NCBI GenBank assembly: GCA_965250205.1
Contig: CBDFNK010000023.1
Coordinates: forward strand, 1-64,000
Direction: 5' to 3'
Origin: JAHZKN01 sp965250205
Lineage (GTDB): Bacteria; Pseudomonadota; Alphaproteobacteria; Rhizobiales; Hyphomicrobiaceae
Length of the DNA stretch: 64,000 nucleotides
Shown here piece after piece: positions 1 to 8,870 of this stretch; the first letter of the stretch is position 1; each line of letters opens with the position of its first letter. Under the pieces are notes generated by a model. That model was not told the DNA's origin, did not search any database, and worked only from the letters and a program-made list of their open reading frames with translations. A program made the translations under genes and the position numbers.

Positions 1-842
1 AAGGGAATTTGCATGACACCCAACGCACCGTTGGGCTCATCGTCTGTCAAAGGGCGGAAGAAAATGTAGGACTCATTCTTCCACAGTACCTCACGAGCAC
101 GGTCTAGGTCGGCTTGAAGCCAAGACTTCAACGCCTGGAAGGTCAATTCTCCTTTCTGAAAGACGCCTTGATCAATCAAGTGTCGACCAACCGAGGTATA
201 GGAATGGCCGTTTTTACCATCATAGGTGACGCGCTCGGTGGTGCCGTCTTCAAACTCAAGGATACCGGAACCTTCAACATGCAGGAAGAAGGCCTCAACC
301 GGGCACTTCAACCATGCAAATGCTAAGTCTTGATCGGCCAGCGCACCTTGTTCAATCTCGGACCGAGTTGGACAAGGTGCCGGACCATCAGGCGTTTTAA
401 GTGCATGCGTGAGTTGATCGCCAAATTGGCCACGATCAGCTTCAGAAACCAGATTGATCAACTGCTTGGGTCGCCGCAATAACTGCACCGGATAGCCATC
501 GCGTTTCGTTTGTGAAGCTTTTAGTATCGGCTCATAGTATCCTGTCATCAGTCCGGGACACGAGACATAGACAACCCCATGCGGCACAAAATAAAGCTCA
601 AAAAAAAGACGTGCTGCTTTATCCGTTGCCACGTCACATTGCTCAGCGAGGGAATGCTCTGCCACTGCAAGCAGATCTGACGAAGGTACTTTGCCGAGAT
701 GACCAGTTCCGTCAGATGCAATAGCGAGCAGCCGACGGCTCGAGGCCTGAAACGCCTGAAACGCCTTCAGGTGCGCGTCGTCATACCAGCCTTCGAGGTC
801 AGCAAAGCTAACGGGTTCAAAGCTGACATCTGGTTGGGACAT
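1..842 (-). CDS. mltA: Membrane-bound lytic murein transglycosylase A, partial
   Basis: MltA enzymes cleave the beta-1,4 bond of peptidoglycan in the periplasm and leave 1,6-anhydro ends. I translated the strand by hand: an open frame starts with ATG at 842 and runs off the left edge, giving 280 residues without a stop. It shows MltA landmarks: GYYEP near residue 100, HVEGSG, KNGHSYTSVGRHLI, NESYIFFR and GALGV. The C-terminal 3D domain, which carries the catalytic aspartate, lies outside the window. No clear signal peptide is visible at this start, so the true start or export route is open. It lies downstream of the Tim44-like gene on the same strand, as in many Rhizobiales. Confidence 0.88.
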   Translation of the reverse strand, partial: MSQPDVSFEPVSFADLEGWYDDAHLKAFQAFQASSRRLLAIASDGTGHLGKVPSSDLLAVAEHSLAEQCDVATDKAARLFFELYFVPHGVVYVSCPGLMTGYYEPILKASQTKRDGYPVQLLRRPKQLINLVSEADRGQFGDQLTHALKTPDGPAPCPTRSEIEQGALADQDLAFAWLKCPVEAFFLHVEGSGILEFEDGTTERVTYDGKNGHSYTSVGRHLIDQGVFQKGELTFQALKSWLQADLDRAREVLWKNESYIFFRPLTDDEPNGALGVMQIP

Positions 843-880
843 AGCAAGTATTCAGTTAAGGCATGATCGTGGTCATGAGA

Positions 881-933
881 TAGAGCGTTGAGCAAATAGC
901 TTCAGTGTGTACAAGAAAAGGCGCGACGCTCTA
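881..933. repeat. Dispersed palindromic repeat, family A (copy 1)
   Basis: This copy begins TAGAGCGT and ends ACGCTCTA, an 8-bp inverted repeat. The interior (caaatagcttcagtg, tacaagaaaaggc) matches the copies near 3049, 21198 and 44080. The last three bases are the stop codon (TAG, minus strand) of the Tim44-like gene. Confidence 0.8.
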
Positions 934-1683
934 GTTTGGTGCCTGTGTCGCAATCAATTTCCAGTTTGGATTAGCACGCGCACGGGCCGTGGAAACATCA
1001 CGGCTAAAGGTCCAAATATCGGTGATATCTTCCACCACATTAGGATCGCCGGCTTTCACGTCACCAGACTTGTCCCGTATTGCTGTGATCATTTCACTCC
1101 CGAAACGCACAACGACATTGGCCGCGCCATCGCTAACTTCCGCTTCCAACACATTAGACTTTGTAATGCCGACAAATGTCTGGTCGAGAATCAGACCATC
1201 TTTTTCACGTGCGTTAACCGCATCTTCGAACGACCGGTAGACATCGTCGCTCAAAAATTCGCGCAACGCCTTGAGATTGCCTTCCGCATAGGCAGTGACG
1301 ATCATCTCATAAGCCTGTTTGGCACCCTCAATGAAGTGATTGGGATCAAAATTTGAATCCGCACTGCGAATGCTTTCCAAGCCTTCGATCAAACCAACGT
1401 CATTTTTGGCAAACTCTTTGATGCTCTCGCGAATTTGTTCCTCCGTTTGTTCCGGAGGTTCAGGATGCAGTTCATCGTTATCAATACGTGCGGTCGGCAA
1501 AGTGACAACATTATCCGAATGCCCTTTGTCGTCATCGCCGAATTCACGCTCGCGTGTGTGGCGCTCGATGCGCGAATCATCGTCATCGGTGCGCTGCCCA
1601 AGCACACTGCGCAACTTTAACGCCACCACAACTGCCGCAATCAGTGCGATCAGCGTGAATACATCGATTGTACCATCGTTCAT
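931..1683 (-). CDS. Tim44-like domain protein
   Basis: Bacterial Tim44-like proteins share the C-terminal fold of the mitochondrial import motor subunit and are thought to act at the inner membrane. Their substrate is unknown. The 250-residue protein has an N-terminal membrane helix (about residues 5-24, FTLIALIAAVVVALKLRSVL), then a charged acidic linker. The Tim44/NTF2-like domain follows from about residue 95 (GLESIRSADSNFDPNHFIEGAKQAY, written here as GLESIRSADSNFDPN onward) to WTFSRD and NPNWKLIAT at the end. I chose ATG 1683 over an upstream TTG at 1704 because GGAAAG lies about 9 bases before it. It is divergent from fxsA, as is usual in Rhizobiales. Confidence 0.85.
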   Translation of the reverse strand: MNDGTIDVFTLIALIAAVVVALKLRSVLGQRTDDDDSRIERHTREREFGDDDKGHSDNVVTLPTARIDNDELHPEPPEQTEEQIRESIKEFAKNDVGLIEGLESIRSADSNFDPNHFIEGAKQAYEMIVTAYAEGNLKALREFLSDDVYRSFEDAVNAREKDGLILDQTFVGITKSNVLEAEVSDGAANVVVRFGSEMITAIRDKSGDVKAGDPNVVEDITDIWTFSRDVSTARARANPNWKLIATQAPN

Positions 1684-1919
1684 AAGAGGCGACTTTCCAA
1701 GCAATGCCTAAGCGGCGGGCCTATCGAGGGGGGCGTGTACCAGTGTCATAAAGTCTGGTCCAGGCCCCATCAATGTGGCAGGCTGATAGGCAATGGTCCC
1801 GAAAAAAGGTTGAGATTGGTTATAACGACTATATTAGGCCACTAGGCTGTTGATTCAACCACCAAGCCTCTTCACCGCACAGAATGTCGCCCGTCTTCGG
1901 GTTAATTCGGAAGATTAAG

Positions 1920-2421
1920 ATGCGAATAGCCCTGCTGTTGGTTTTTATTGCCGTTCCGCTGCTGGGAAATCGCGCTGTTAATCAAAGCTGGAGATAGCTT
2001 CGGTTTTTGGCCAACCCTCTCAATTGTTATTCTGACCGCCATTTTGGGCACGGTGATGCTCAGATGGCAGGGTTTGTCGGTGATGATGCGAGCGCAAGAG
2101 ACATTACGCAAAGGTCATATGCCGGTTGAATCCGTGGCGGATGGCGTTTTCCTTTTGCTCGCAGGTGCCTTTTTGTTAACCCCGGGTCTGCTTACCGATG
2201 GAATTGGCTTTGCATTTTTGGTCCCGGGCGTTCGTCGATGGCTCGGATCGAAAATTCTCCGCGCCTTGTCGCAACGTATGGGCCTTGGTGGCCTTGACGA
2301 ATCTCAAGAGAAAAAACCTGGTAGGTCAAGCAACCGGCGGTCTGGTCGGGACAGGTCTGGCCGGGACAGGTCTGGCAACATCATTATTGATGCTGACTAC
2401 AAAGACCTTGATGCGCCCTAA
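1920..2421 (+). pseudogene. fxsA: FxsA-family membrane protein, frameshifted
   Basis: FxsA is a small inner-membrane protein linked in E. coli to reduced exclusion of phage T7 by the F plasmid. The frame opens at ATG 1920 with MRIALLLVFIAVPLL. It then needs one base removed at the GGG near 1965 to continue as EIALLIKAGDSFGFWPTL, the normal FxsA sequence. As printed, the first frame stops after 25 residues. Restored, the protein is 166 residues with four hydrophobic stretches (including VFLLLAGAFLLTPGLLTDG). Its hydrophilic tail holds tandem RSGRD units, encoded by 15-bp direct repeats near 2338-2375. The extra G is a homopolymer change, so sequencing error is a real alternative to a true lesion. 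Confidence 0.85.
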
Positions 2422-2547
2422 ACCCTCTCCCGGCTGACGCTCTAGCCACAACCCAGAGCAATCCGTCCCATTGCTGAGCCTTGCCTGCCATGATAGCCAG
2501 CGGTCTACTACACACTTTTGATATCAACCGACAACGAGCATAGCGCC

Positions 2548-3051
2548 ATGGAAGACAACGAACATTCAACAAATGGCGGCAGCGCTGATGTGGGCAAGGA
2601 TGTGTCTGATGTTCAGGCACAAATTGTTGGTCAGTACATCAAGGACCTGTCGTTTGAAAATCCCGGCATCGGCAAGCCAATCAATGACAAGGAAGAACAA
2701 CCCAACCTCGAAGTTCAGATCAATGTGAACGCCAAACATCTGAGTGATAGTCACTATGAAAGCGCCATTGAATTTAAAGCGCTGGCAGCCAATTCCTCGG
2801 GCACGATTTATGATCTGGAACTAATTTATGCCGGACTGTTTAAAGTAAAAAATATTCCTGAAGAGTCGTTGGAAGTCTTTTTGCTGATTCATTGCCCAAC
2901 ATTAGTCTTTCCATTTCTGCGCCGCCTGGTTGCCGATATCACGCGGGAAGGTGGTTTTCCGCCATTGTTTTTGGATCCGGTCGATTTTGGCGCTCTTTAT
3001 GCCCACAACAAAAAGCACGCTGGTGCACCTGATCCCAAGATGACAAACTAA
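2548..3051 (+). CDS. secB: Protein-export chaperone SecB
   Basis: SecB is a cytosolic tetramer that keeps preproteins unfolded and hands them to SecA. The 167-residue frame matches the family: VQAQIVGQYIKDLSFENP near residue 23, LEVQINVNAKHL, YESAIEFKALA, YAGLFKV, and the C-terminal LIHCPTLVFPFLRR and GGFPPLFLDPVDF. The tail after LYAHNKK is short and lacks the zinc-binding SecA contact cysteines. I used ATG 2548; a TTG 30 bases upstream is in frame but unlikely. The TAA stop doubles as the first bases of a family A repeat. Confidence 0.93.
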   Translation: MEDNEHSTNGGSADVGKDVSDVQAQIVGQYIKDLSFENPGIGKPINDKEEQPNLEVQINVNAKHLSDSHYESAIEFKALAANSSGTIYDLELIYAGLFKVKNIPEESLEVFLLIHCPTLVFPFLRRLVADITREGGFPPLFLDPVDFGALYAHNKKHAGAPDPKMTN

Positions 3052-3190
3052 AGCGTCACGCCTTTTGTTGTACACAGCCAAGCTATTTGCGCGACGCTCT
3101 ATCCCATGATTGGCGATCAACTGATCTGCTCAAAGTCGCGTTCCAACTTTTCGCAGGTTGGTCTAGAGCAACCTGCGTTTAGTTAAACGT
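3049..3190. repeat. Dispersed repeat family A (copy 2) followed by a family B fragment
   Basis: The segment reads TAAAGCGT to ACGCTCTA (3049-3101) in the opposite orientation to copy 1. An extension to about 3170 is shared with the copies at 21135 and 44080 (tgatctgctcaaagtcg, cgcaggttg). A family B start, TAGAGCAACCTGCGTTT, follows at about 3163. The element supplies the secB stop codon. Confidence 0.75.
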
Positions 3191-3199
3191 GTGGCATGT

Positions 3200-3916
3200 C
3201 TAATCTTGCGTCTTATCTTCATCAAGATAACGCTGCCAGAGCGGATCTTTGCCAAGGGTTTTGACAAACGCCAGATGGGCGCGGATCTCATTCTCGGTAA
3301 GCCTTGGTTTTAAAGGTTTAGGGCGTTGCAATGCCGCTTTTTTGTTACCTGATTTATGAGCGCGATTTGAACCCCCACCATCAACCGCCAAGGAAAGTGC
3401 TGCTTGGCGTTCACCGAGCAACTCAACGTAGACGTCTGCCAACAGCAGTGAATCCATCAAGGCGCCGTGCTTAATGCGCTTGGAATTGTCGATGCCGTAC
3501 CGTTTACACAAAGCATCGAGATTGTTCGGACCCGACGGATGCTTGCGCCTAGCCAACTGTAACGTGTCGACGACACGACCCATTTCGAGCGCTGGTATTG
3601 CCAGGCGATTCAACTCGGCGTTCAAAAAACCGATATCAAATGGCGCATTGTGGATGACAAGCACGTCATCCTTGATGAAGTTCAGAAAATTTTTGGCAAC
3701 CGCATCAAAGGTTGGTTTATCCATCAAAAATGAGGTTGAAAGGCCATGCACCGTTTCTGCTTCAGCAGGTACGTCTCGTTTTGGATTGATATAACAGTGG
3801 TACTCTTCACCGGTTGGGATGCGATTGTAGATCTCGATGCAGCCTATTTCGATAACTCGGTCAGCACCCCGCGCATCAAGACCAGTAGTTTCAGTATCGA
3901 GAACGATTTCGCGCAA
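3200..3916 (-). CDS. dnaQ: DNA polymerase III epsilon subunit (proofreading exonuclease)
   Basis: DnaQ is the 3'-5' exonuclease of the replicative polymerase and removes misincorporated bases. The ExoI motif DTETTG stands at residues 6-11. ExoII (HNAPFDIGFLNAEL) lies mid-protein, and ExoIII (HGALMDSLLLADVY) follows. The C-terminal tail is basic and proline-rich, fitting the linker that binds the alpha subunit. I chose TTG 3916, giving LREIVLDTETTG, because AGAAGGAC lies about 8 bases upstream and homologues start there; a longer frame reaches 3985. Length is 238 residues. It lies immediately downstream of coaE on the same strand, separated by a repeat. Confidence 0.92.
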   Translation of the reverse strand: MREIVLDTETTGLDARGADRVIEIGCIEIYNRIPTGEEYHCYINPKRDVPAEAETVHGLSTSFLMDKPTFDAVAKNFLNFIKDDVLVIHNAPFDIGFLNAELNRLAIPALEMGRVVDTLQLARRKHPSGPNNLDALCKRYGIDNSKRIKHGALMDSLLLADVYVELLGERQAALSLAVDGGGSNRAHKSGNKKAALQRPKPLKPRLTENEIRAHLAFVKTLGKDPLWQRYLDEDKTQD

Positions 3917-3970
3917 CGAATCTGTCCTTCTGAAGTATTCAACCGACCGGGCGGAAATTGCTTTGGCGTC

Positions 3971-4013
3971 TAGAGCAAGCCTCACGTTTCATTAAACGCA
4001 GATAATTTGATTT
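3971..4013. repeat. Palindromic repeat, family B joined to family C end
   Basis: It begins TAGAGCAAGC, has the arms acgtttc / aaacgcagataa typical of family B, and ends TTTGATTTA like family C. The last bases overlap the coaE stop codon (4012-4014). Confidence 0.6.
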
Positions 4014-4626
4014 AACGCCAAAACCGCTCAAAAGCCTCGCCCTTACGATCGGTCACTTGAGCCAAAATATCTACGATTTGCGCGGCAGATTCGTGCGGCT
4101 TTACGTCCGTATCCACAATGAAATCTGCACGCGCACGCTTTTGCTGGTCAGGCAGTTGCCGAGCCAGCAGCTGATCCAGTTTTTCTGCGGTCATGCCCTG
4201 ACGCTCTAAAACGCGAGCTTTTTGCGCCTCAGGCGAGGCTGAAACAACAATCACAACGTCAACACGCGCCTCTCCACCGGTTTCAAACAGCAAAGGAATT
4301 TCTAACACGGCAAGACGTGCACCTTTGGCCCGCTGTTGATCGAGAAATTCAGACTGAGCCGCCCGAACCAAAGGATGGACGATTGCTTCCAGTGTTTGAA
4401 ATCCGGAAAGGTCTTTTGCCAACACTGCGCTCAATTTCTGGCGATCAATCTTGCCATCAACCGAGGTCCCGGGAAACGCCGCATCGATTTCAGTCACCGC
4501 CGCACCTTCATAAAGATCGTGCACCACTTGGTCAGCATCCAAAACGGCAATACCGTGCTGACGCAAGGCTTCGGCCGTTGTGGTTTTTCCCATACCAATG
4601 GAGCCTGTCAGTCCAATGATCAGCAC
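4012..4626 (-). CDS. coaE: Dephospho-CoA kinase
   Basis: CoaE phosphorylates the 3'-hydroxyl of dephospho-CoA with ATP, the last step of coenzyme A synthesis. The P-loop GLTGSIGMGKTTTA stands at residues 5-18. LDADQVVHDLY follows near residue 30, and VLEIPLLFETG lies mid-protein in the CoA-binding region. Length is 204 residues, the usual size. Its start overlaps the aroE stop by 7 bases, pointing to translational coupling in an aroE-coaE-dnaQ transcript. Confidence 0.95.
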   Translation of the reverse strand: MLIIGLTGSIGMGKTTTAEALRQHGIAVLDADQVVHDLYEGAAVTEIDAAFPGTSVDGKIDRQKLSAVLAKDLSGFQTLEAIVHPLVRAAQSEFLDQQRAKGARLAVLEIPLLFETGGEARVDVVIVVSASPEAQKARVLERQGMTAEKLDQLLARQLPDQQKRARADFIVDTDVKPHESAAQIVDILAQVTDRKGEAFERFWR

Positions 4627-5474
4627 TGGCCCCTCCTGACATCGTCGGCAACCCGTTGATAAAGGTCATCCGTCACGGTTGGGCGGACCCCAAACCATTT
4701 TTCAAAACTGGGCACAGCCTGATGCAACAACATACCCAGCCCATCAACCGTGATCAGGCCGCGATCTTTTGCAGCATTCAGAAATGCTGTTTCCAATGGT
4801 GTGTAGACAATGTCGGCCACCACGCATGCATCATCCACGCGTGACAAATCTACGTCGGGTTGACCGTTACTGTTCATCCCCAAACTGGTGGTATTGATAA
4901 TCAGGCTCGCGCTCGTTATCGCATCATTGCGTTGGGCCCACGCCACAACGTTGATATTTTCACCAAAATGCGCGCGCACCTGTTCGGCCCGTGCCTTGGT
5001 CCGGTTGAGCACCAGCACCTCTGAGCACGCTGCCTCCATCAACCCATAAATGATTGCCCGTGCAGCACCACCAGCGCCAAGCACAACGGCAGGTTTGTCG
5101 ACCTTTTTCCAGCTCGGTGCCATTTGATTGAGATAGGCCATGAAACCATAGGTATCGGTGTTGGTCGCATGCAGCCGGTCATCTTCAATCCAAAGTGTAT
5201 TGGCGGCACCAACAGCTTTCGCCGCATCGTGCTTTACGTCAGCGGCTAGGTATGCGGCTTCTTTGTGCGGCACCGTGACATTGCAGCCCACAAAACCATG
5301 CGCACCAAGATTTCCTAGAAAGTCAGCAACGTCGTCAGGTTTCACCGCTTCACGCGTATACGATCCATCAATACCATACTGTTTCAGCCAAGCGCCATGT
5401 ATCATCGGTGATCTGGAATGCTCAATCGGCCAGCCAATTACACAGGCGCGCTTTGTGACACTGGAACGCGTCAT
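4620..5474 (-). CDS. aroE: Shikimate dehydrogenase (NADP+)
   Basis: AroE reduces 3-dehydroshikimate to shikimate in aromatic amino-acid synthesis. The substrate-binding N-terminus shows VIGWPIEHSRSPMIHGAWL with the SRS motif. NVTVPHKEAAY carries the catalytic lysine, and the NADP-binding turn is VVLGAGGAARAIIYGL near residue 130, followed by LNRTKARAEQV. Length is 284 residues. The start overlaps the maf stop by 4 bases and the end overlaps coaE, so the genes are very likely co-transcribed. Confidence 0.95.
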   Translation of the reverse strand: MTRSSVTKRACVIGWPIEHSRSPMIHGAWLKQYGIDGSYTREAVKPDDVADFLGNLGAHGFVGCNVTVPHKEAAYLAADVKHDAAKAVGAANTLWIEDDRLHATNTDTYGFMAYLNQMAPSWKKVDKPAVVLGAGGAARAIIYGLMEAACSEVLVLNRTKARAEQVRAHFGENINVVAWAQRNDAITSASLIINTTSLGMNSNGQPDVDLSRVDDACVVADIVYTPLETAFLNAAKDRGLITVDGLGMLLHQAVPSFEKWFGVRPTVTDDLYQRVADDVRRGQC

Positions 5475-6100
5475 ATCAGTAGCACTTTTTGTTGACGAAG
5501 CTCATTAATGAGCGCCAGCAGCGGCAGTCCGAGCACGGTAAAATAATCACCTTCAATTTTGTCGAACAATTGAATACCGTGACCCTCAAGCTGATATCCA
5601 CCGAGCGATTCCAAGGCCTCGGATCCAAGGCGTGCCAAGTAATCATCAACAAAAGCCTCGCTGAAGTTTCGCATCGTTAAATCAGCGTGCAAAACAGTAG
5701 ACCAAATAAGTTGACCTTCATCCACGAGGGCTACAGCAGAGTAAAGACGGTGTGTTTTTTTACGAAAGCTCAAAAGCGTCGCGCGCGCAGCGGCAAGGTC
5801 TTTTGATTTTTCAAAGATTTTTCCATCAAAATAAAGCGTCTGATCACATCCTATGACCAAGGTGTCGGGATGGTCCTCTGACATCAATTCTGCTTTGGCC
5901 GTTGCCAGTGCCAACGCAATTGCATCCGGGCCAGCACCACCTGGTTGTGATGCTAAGTCTTTGCGAATTTCATATTCATCAAGGTCAGCTGGTGCAACGG
6001 TGAAAGAGATGCCAGCAGCTTGCAACAACTGACGCCGAATACGACTTCCCGACGCCAAAACTATTCCCTTGGCCGTTTCTGATTCAGAGCCAACTCTCAC
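5471..6100 (-). CDS. maf: Maf-family nucleoside triphosphate pyrophosphatase
   Basis: Maf proteins hydrolyse non-canonical or methylated nucleoside triphosphates and are linked to septation control. The family signature IVLASGSRIRRQLLQAAG stands at the N-terminus, with EYEIRKDLA, VIGCDQTLYFDGKIFEK and GGYQLEGHGIQLFDKIEGDY downstream. I set the start at GTG 6100, 10 bases after the ppsR stop with AGGGA ahead of it. ATG codons at 6130 and 6139 are in frame and would overlap ppsR. Length is 209 residues from GTG. Confidence 0.88.
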   Translation of the reverse strand: MRVGSESETAKGIVLASGSRIRRQLLQAAGISFTVAPADLDEYEIRKDLASQPGGAGPDAIALALATAKAELMSEDHPDTLVIGCDQTLYFDGKIFEKSKDLAAARATLLSFRKKTHRLYSAVALVDEGQLIWSTVLHADLTMRNFSEAFVDDYLARLGSEALESLGGYQLEGHGIQLFDKIEGDYFTVLGLPLLALINELRQQKVLLI

Positions 6101-6110
6101 TTTGAGATCC

Positions 6111-6946
6111 CTATTTAAACTTTTCTGCATCACGATCATGCATTAATTGCAGGATTGTAGCGGCAGTTTCTTCTACAGAACGACGGGTAACATCGATCAC
6201 CGGCCAGCCATTTCGCGCGCAGATCCGACGTGAATAGGAAATTTCCTCAGAAATTTGGGCGCGATCAATATAATCATCCAGATCTTTGTCCGACAGCAGT
6301 TTTGATCGGTTCATACGTACTTCCGCAATCCGGTCAGGACTCGCGATCAGACACACAACGAAAGCATTGTGTGGTTCCTTGAGTGCTTTTGGAAACGGTA
6401 GTGACGGCACCAAAGGCACATTGGCCGTCTTGTAGCCACGTTGCGCCAGATAGATACCAGTTGGCGTTTTAGTGGTGCGCGATATGCCGAGCAGCACGAT
6501 GTCAGCGTCATTGACATTATCTGGCAGACGGCATCATCATGCTCCATTGTAAAATTCAGGGCATCGATCCGACGGAAATAACTGGCGTCAAGCGCGTGTT
6601 GACCTGAGATTGTTGGCTTGTGGGCCGCACCCAAATACTGATCAAACGTTTTAATAATGCCATCGAGCACAGGGATAGCCGGTACCTTGAGCTGATTGCA
6701 ACGCTTTTCCAATTCAGCAACGAGCTTCATATTGACAACCGTGTGCAGCACGATACCAGGTTGCAGCTCAATCTTTTCCAGAGCGCGATTCATTTGCCGC
6801 GTCGAGCGCACCAACATGTGCGTATGCTCTTGCGCGGTGATACCTTCATACTGCGCCATCACCGCTTTTGAAATTGAGATCAACGTTTCTCCTGTTGCAT
6901 CTGAAACGAGATGCAAATGAATGGAGCGCGATTGGCTGTTGGACAT
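6111..6946 (-). pseudogene. ppsR: PEP synthase / PPDK regulatory kinase-phosphorylase (DUF299), frameshifted
   Basis: This family switches pyruvate phosphate dikinase or PEP synthase by ADP-dependent phosphorylation and phosphate-dependent dephosphorylation. The N-terminal part (IHLHLVSDATGETLISISKA) runs from ATG 6946. The C-terminal part contains DIVLLGISRTTKTPTGIYLA with the P-loop-like motif, and NRSKLLSDKDLDDYID. The two halves lie in different frames. Adding one base near 6521-6535 (for example CC for C) gives HDDAVLPDNVNDADIVLLG, matching the family, and a 278-residue protein. Function is therefore lost unless the missing base is a sequencing error. In Rhizobiales this gene stands beside hemE and the origin, as here. 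Confidence 0.9.
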
Positions 6947-7401
6947 TGGTGGATAAAATCCGGGTTATTCACGTTGCTGATCTCACCTGAAAGGACTGAT
7001 GAGGACAATACCAGGGTTATACCAGAACATAGCAACAATGAGCGCAGATCACAGCTCACGCACGGAACAAACAGGATGGTACATGAGCGCCAAATCTATC
7101 TATCGCTTACACAGGGTTTTCGACACGCACTTCACATCAGTTGGTGATGCAAAGAGCGCTATAACACATTGACAGTGGCTTGAAATATTCTCCCTAGTGG
7201 GCACAGGCCATGGCAAACGCTAGATCTAGCGACCTAGTGTTTACACAGCCCAACCAAACTTGGATAACCCCTGCACAACTGAGATATTCCCACACTCCCC
7301 AGCCCTAATAACAATAATAGTAATCTTCATAGACTCTTTTAAGAGTTTAAAGGCGCAAACGGGAATGGTGGAAAACCTCACTAAGTGCCTAGGATTTTGC
7401 A
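6947..7401. other. Probable chromosomal replication origin (oriC)
   Basis: This 455-bp gene-free interval lies between divergent ppsR and hemE, the oriC position known in Caulobacter and several Rhizobiales. DnaA-box-like 9-mers are visible: GGTGGATAA at 6948 (8 of 9 to TGTGGATAA), TTATTCACG at 6965 (7 of 9) and CTTGGATAA at 7259 (7 of 9). Weaker TTACACAG-type sites lie near 7109 and 7241. A perfect 14-bp palindrome CGCTAGATCTAGCG is at 7218-7231. An AT-rich stretch with aataacaataatagtaat at about 7307-7350 could unwind. The small open frames inside it look spurious. Confidence 0.7.
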
Positions 7402-8433
7402 ATGTCCCGTTTCCTTTCTCCGCTCCTCGGAACTCCAGTTGAGCCACCGCCTATTTGGCTGATGCGACAGGCAGGACGCTATCTGCCGGAGTATCGCCAG
7501 GTGCGCAAAACGGCTGGTGAATTTCTTAACCTTTGTTACACGCCTGAATTAGCAGCCGAGGTGACCCTGCAGCCGATCCGTCGCTATGGCTTCGATGCAG
7601 CAATCTTGTTTTCAGATATCCTGGTGGTTCCTGATGCGCTCGGCCAGGGCGTACGTTTTGTGGAAGGTGAGGGGCCGCGGCTCGAGCCAATTACAGAAGC
7701 AGCTGGCTTAAAATCGCTGGATCTATCGGCAACGGCTGAAAAATTCGGTCGTGTTTCAGAAACGGTTGCCCGTCTCAAACAGGATTTGCCAAAAGAGACG
7801 GCATTAATTGGCTTTTGCGGCGCGCCGTGGACGGTTGCAACCTACATGGTCGGTGGGCGCGGTTCGCCTGATCAGGCCGCAGCCCGCCTGTTTGCTTATC
7901 GTGATCCTGAAGGTTTTCAGCGCCTGATAGACCTACTGGTTACTGCTTCGATTGACTATCTTAGCCAGCAGGTGAAGGCCGGTGCCGATGCGTTGCAGAT
8001 TTTTGATAGCTGGGCAGGCAGTCTTCCAGACTCTGAATTTGATCGCTGGGTGGTTGCGCCGACAGTGAAAATTCGCCAGGCATTGGCCAAAGCACATCCA
8101 GATGTACCGGTGATTGGGTTTCCGCGTGGTGCTGGTATGAGCAGTTTGAAATTTGTGCAACAGACGCACGTCGATGGCGTCAGTTGCGACACCGCCATGC
8201 CGTTGTCGTTTATGGCAAACGAGCTCAGTGGTGCTGGCGTGGCGGTTCAGGGTAATTTAGATCCGTTGTTGCTGGTCAGCGGCGGTGAGGCGCTGGACCG
8301 CGCAGTCGACGCTATTTTAGAGGCCATGCACGGCAAGAGGTTTATTTTCAACCTGGGTCATGGAATCGTGCCACAAACGCCGCCAGAACATGTCGCACGG
8401 CTGGTTGATCGGGTGCGTCAAAACGGAGTTTAA
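7402..8433 (+). CDS. hemE: Uroporphyrinogen decarboxylase
   Basis: HemE removes four carboxyl groups from uroporphyrinogen III to give coproporphyrinogen III in heme synthesis. The N-terminal signature PPIWLMRQAGRYLPEYR is at residues 12-28, and GFCGAPWTVATYMVGGRG lies mid-protein. DPLLL and FNLGHGIVPQTPPEHV close the sequence. Length is 343 residues, typical for the family. It reads away from the putative origin and is followed 5 bases later by hemJ, so the two heme genes form an operon. Confidence 0.96.
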   Translation: MSRFLSPLLGTPVEPPPIWLMRQAGRYLPEYRQVRKTAGEFLNLCYTPELAAEVTLQPIRRYGFDAAILFSDILVVPDALGQGVRFVEGEGPRLEPITEAAGLKSLDLSATAEKFGRVSETVARLKQDLPKETALIGFCGAPWTVATYMVGGRGSPDQAAARLFAYRDPEGFQRLIDLLVTASIDYLSQQVKAGADALQIFDSWAGSLPDSEFDRWVVAPTVKIRQALAKAHPDVPVIGFPRGAGMSSLKFVQQTHVDGVSCDTAMPLSFMANELSGAGVAVQGNLDPLLLVSGGEALDRAVDAILEAMHGKRFIFNLGHGIVPQTPPEHVARLVDRVRQNGV

Positions 8434-8438
8434 ATTGC

Positions 8439-8870
8439 ATGGACTGGCTTCTGCCTTGGGTCAAGGCCGTTCACATGATGGCTGTGATTTCTTGGCTGGC
8501 GGGATTGTTTTATCTCCCCCGACTGTTGGCCTATCATGCCAATGCGACAGTTGGGTCCGAGTCCTCTGAAACCTTTAAGACCATGGAACACCGGCTGATT
8601 GGGATCATCATGACGCCGGCTATGTTGGTGACATGGATTACTGGTGGGCTGCTGGCCTGGGGTTATACCTTCTACCTGGATGGCTGGTTTCTCGCTAAAC
8701 TTGCACTTGTCCTCGTGATCAGTGCTTTTCATGGCAAGTGCGTGTCTTGGCACAAGGCGTTTGAACGGGATGCAAACGCCAATAGCAATGCGTTTTACCG
8801 CACGGTTAACGAGGTACCGACGCTATTGATGGTGGTGATCGTCATCCTGGCTGTGGTTAAACCGTTCTAA
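8439..8870 (+). CDS. hemJ: Protoporphyrinogen IX oxidase HemJ
   Basis: HemJ is the membrane protoporphyrinogen oxidase found in bacteria without HemG or HemY. The 143-residue protein has about four membrane helices. It carries the family histidine near the start (KAVHMMAVISWLAGLFYLPRL), the LAYH segment, and EHRLIGIIMTPAMLVTWITG. NEVPTLLMVVIVILAVVKPF forms the last helix. Its position directly after hemE supports a heme role. Older annotation may call it UPF0093 or CopD-like. Confidence 0.93.
   Translation: MDWLLPWVKAVHMMAVISWLAGLFYLPRLLAYHANATVGSESSETFKTMEHRLIGIIMTPAMLVTWITGGLLAWGYTFYLDGWFLAKLALVLVISAFHGKCVSWHKAFERDANANSNAFYRTVNEVPTLLMVVIVILAVVKPF

Noticed and set aside
907..1356. 149-codon plus-strand frame opposite the Tim44-like gene
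   Set aside because: It is the complement of a clear Tim44 domain and crosses a repeat; no family resemblance.
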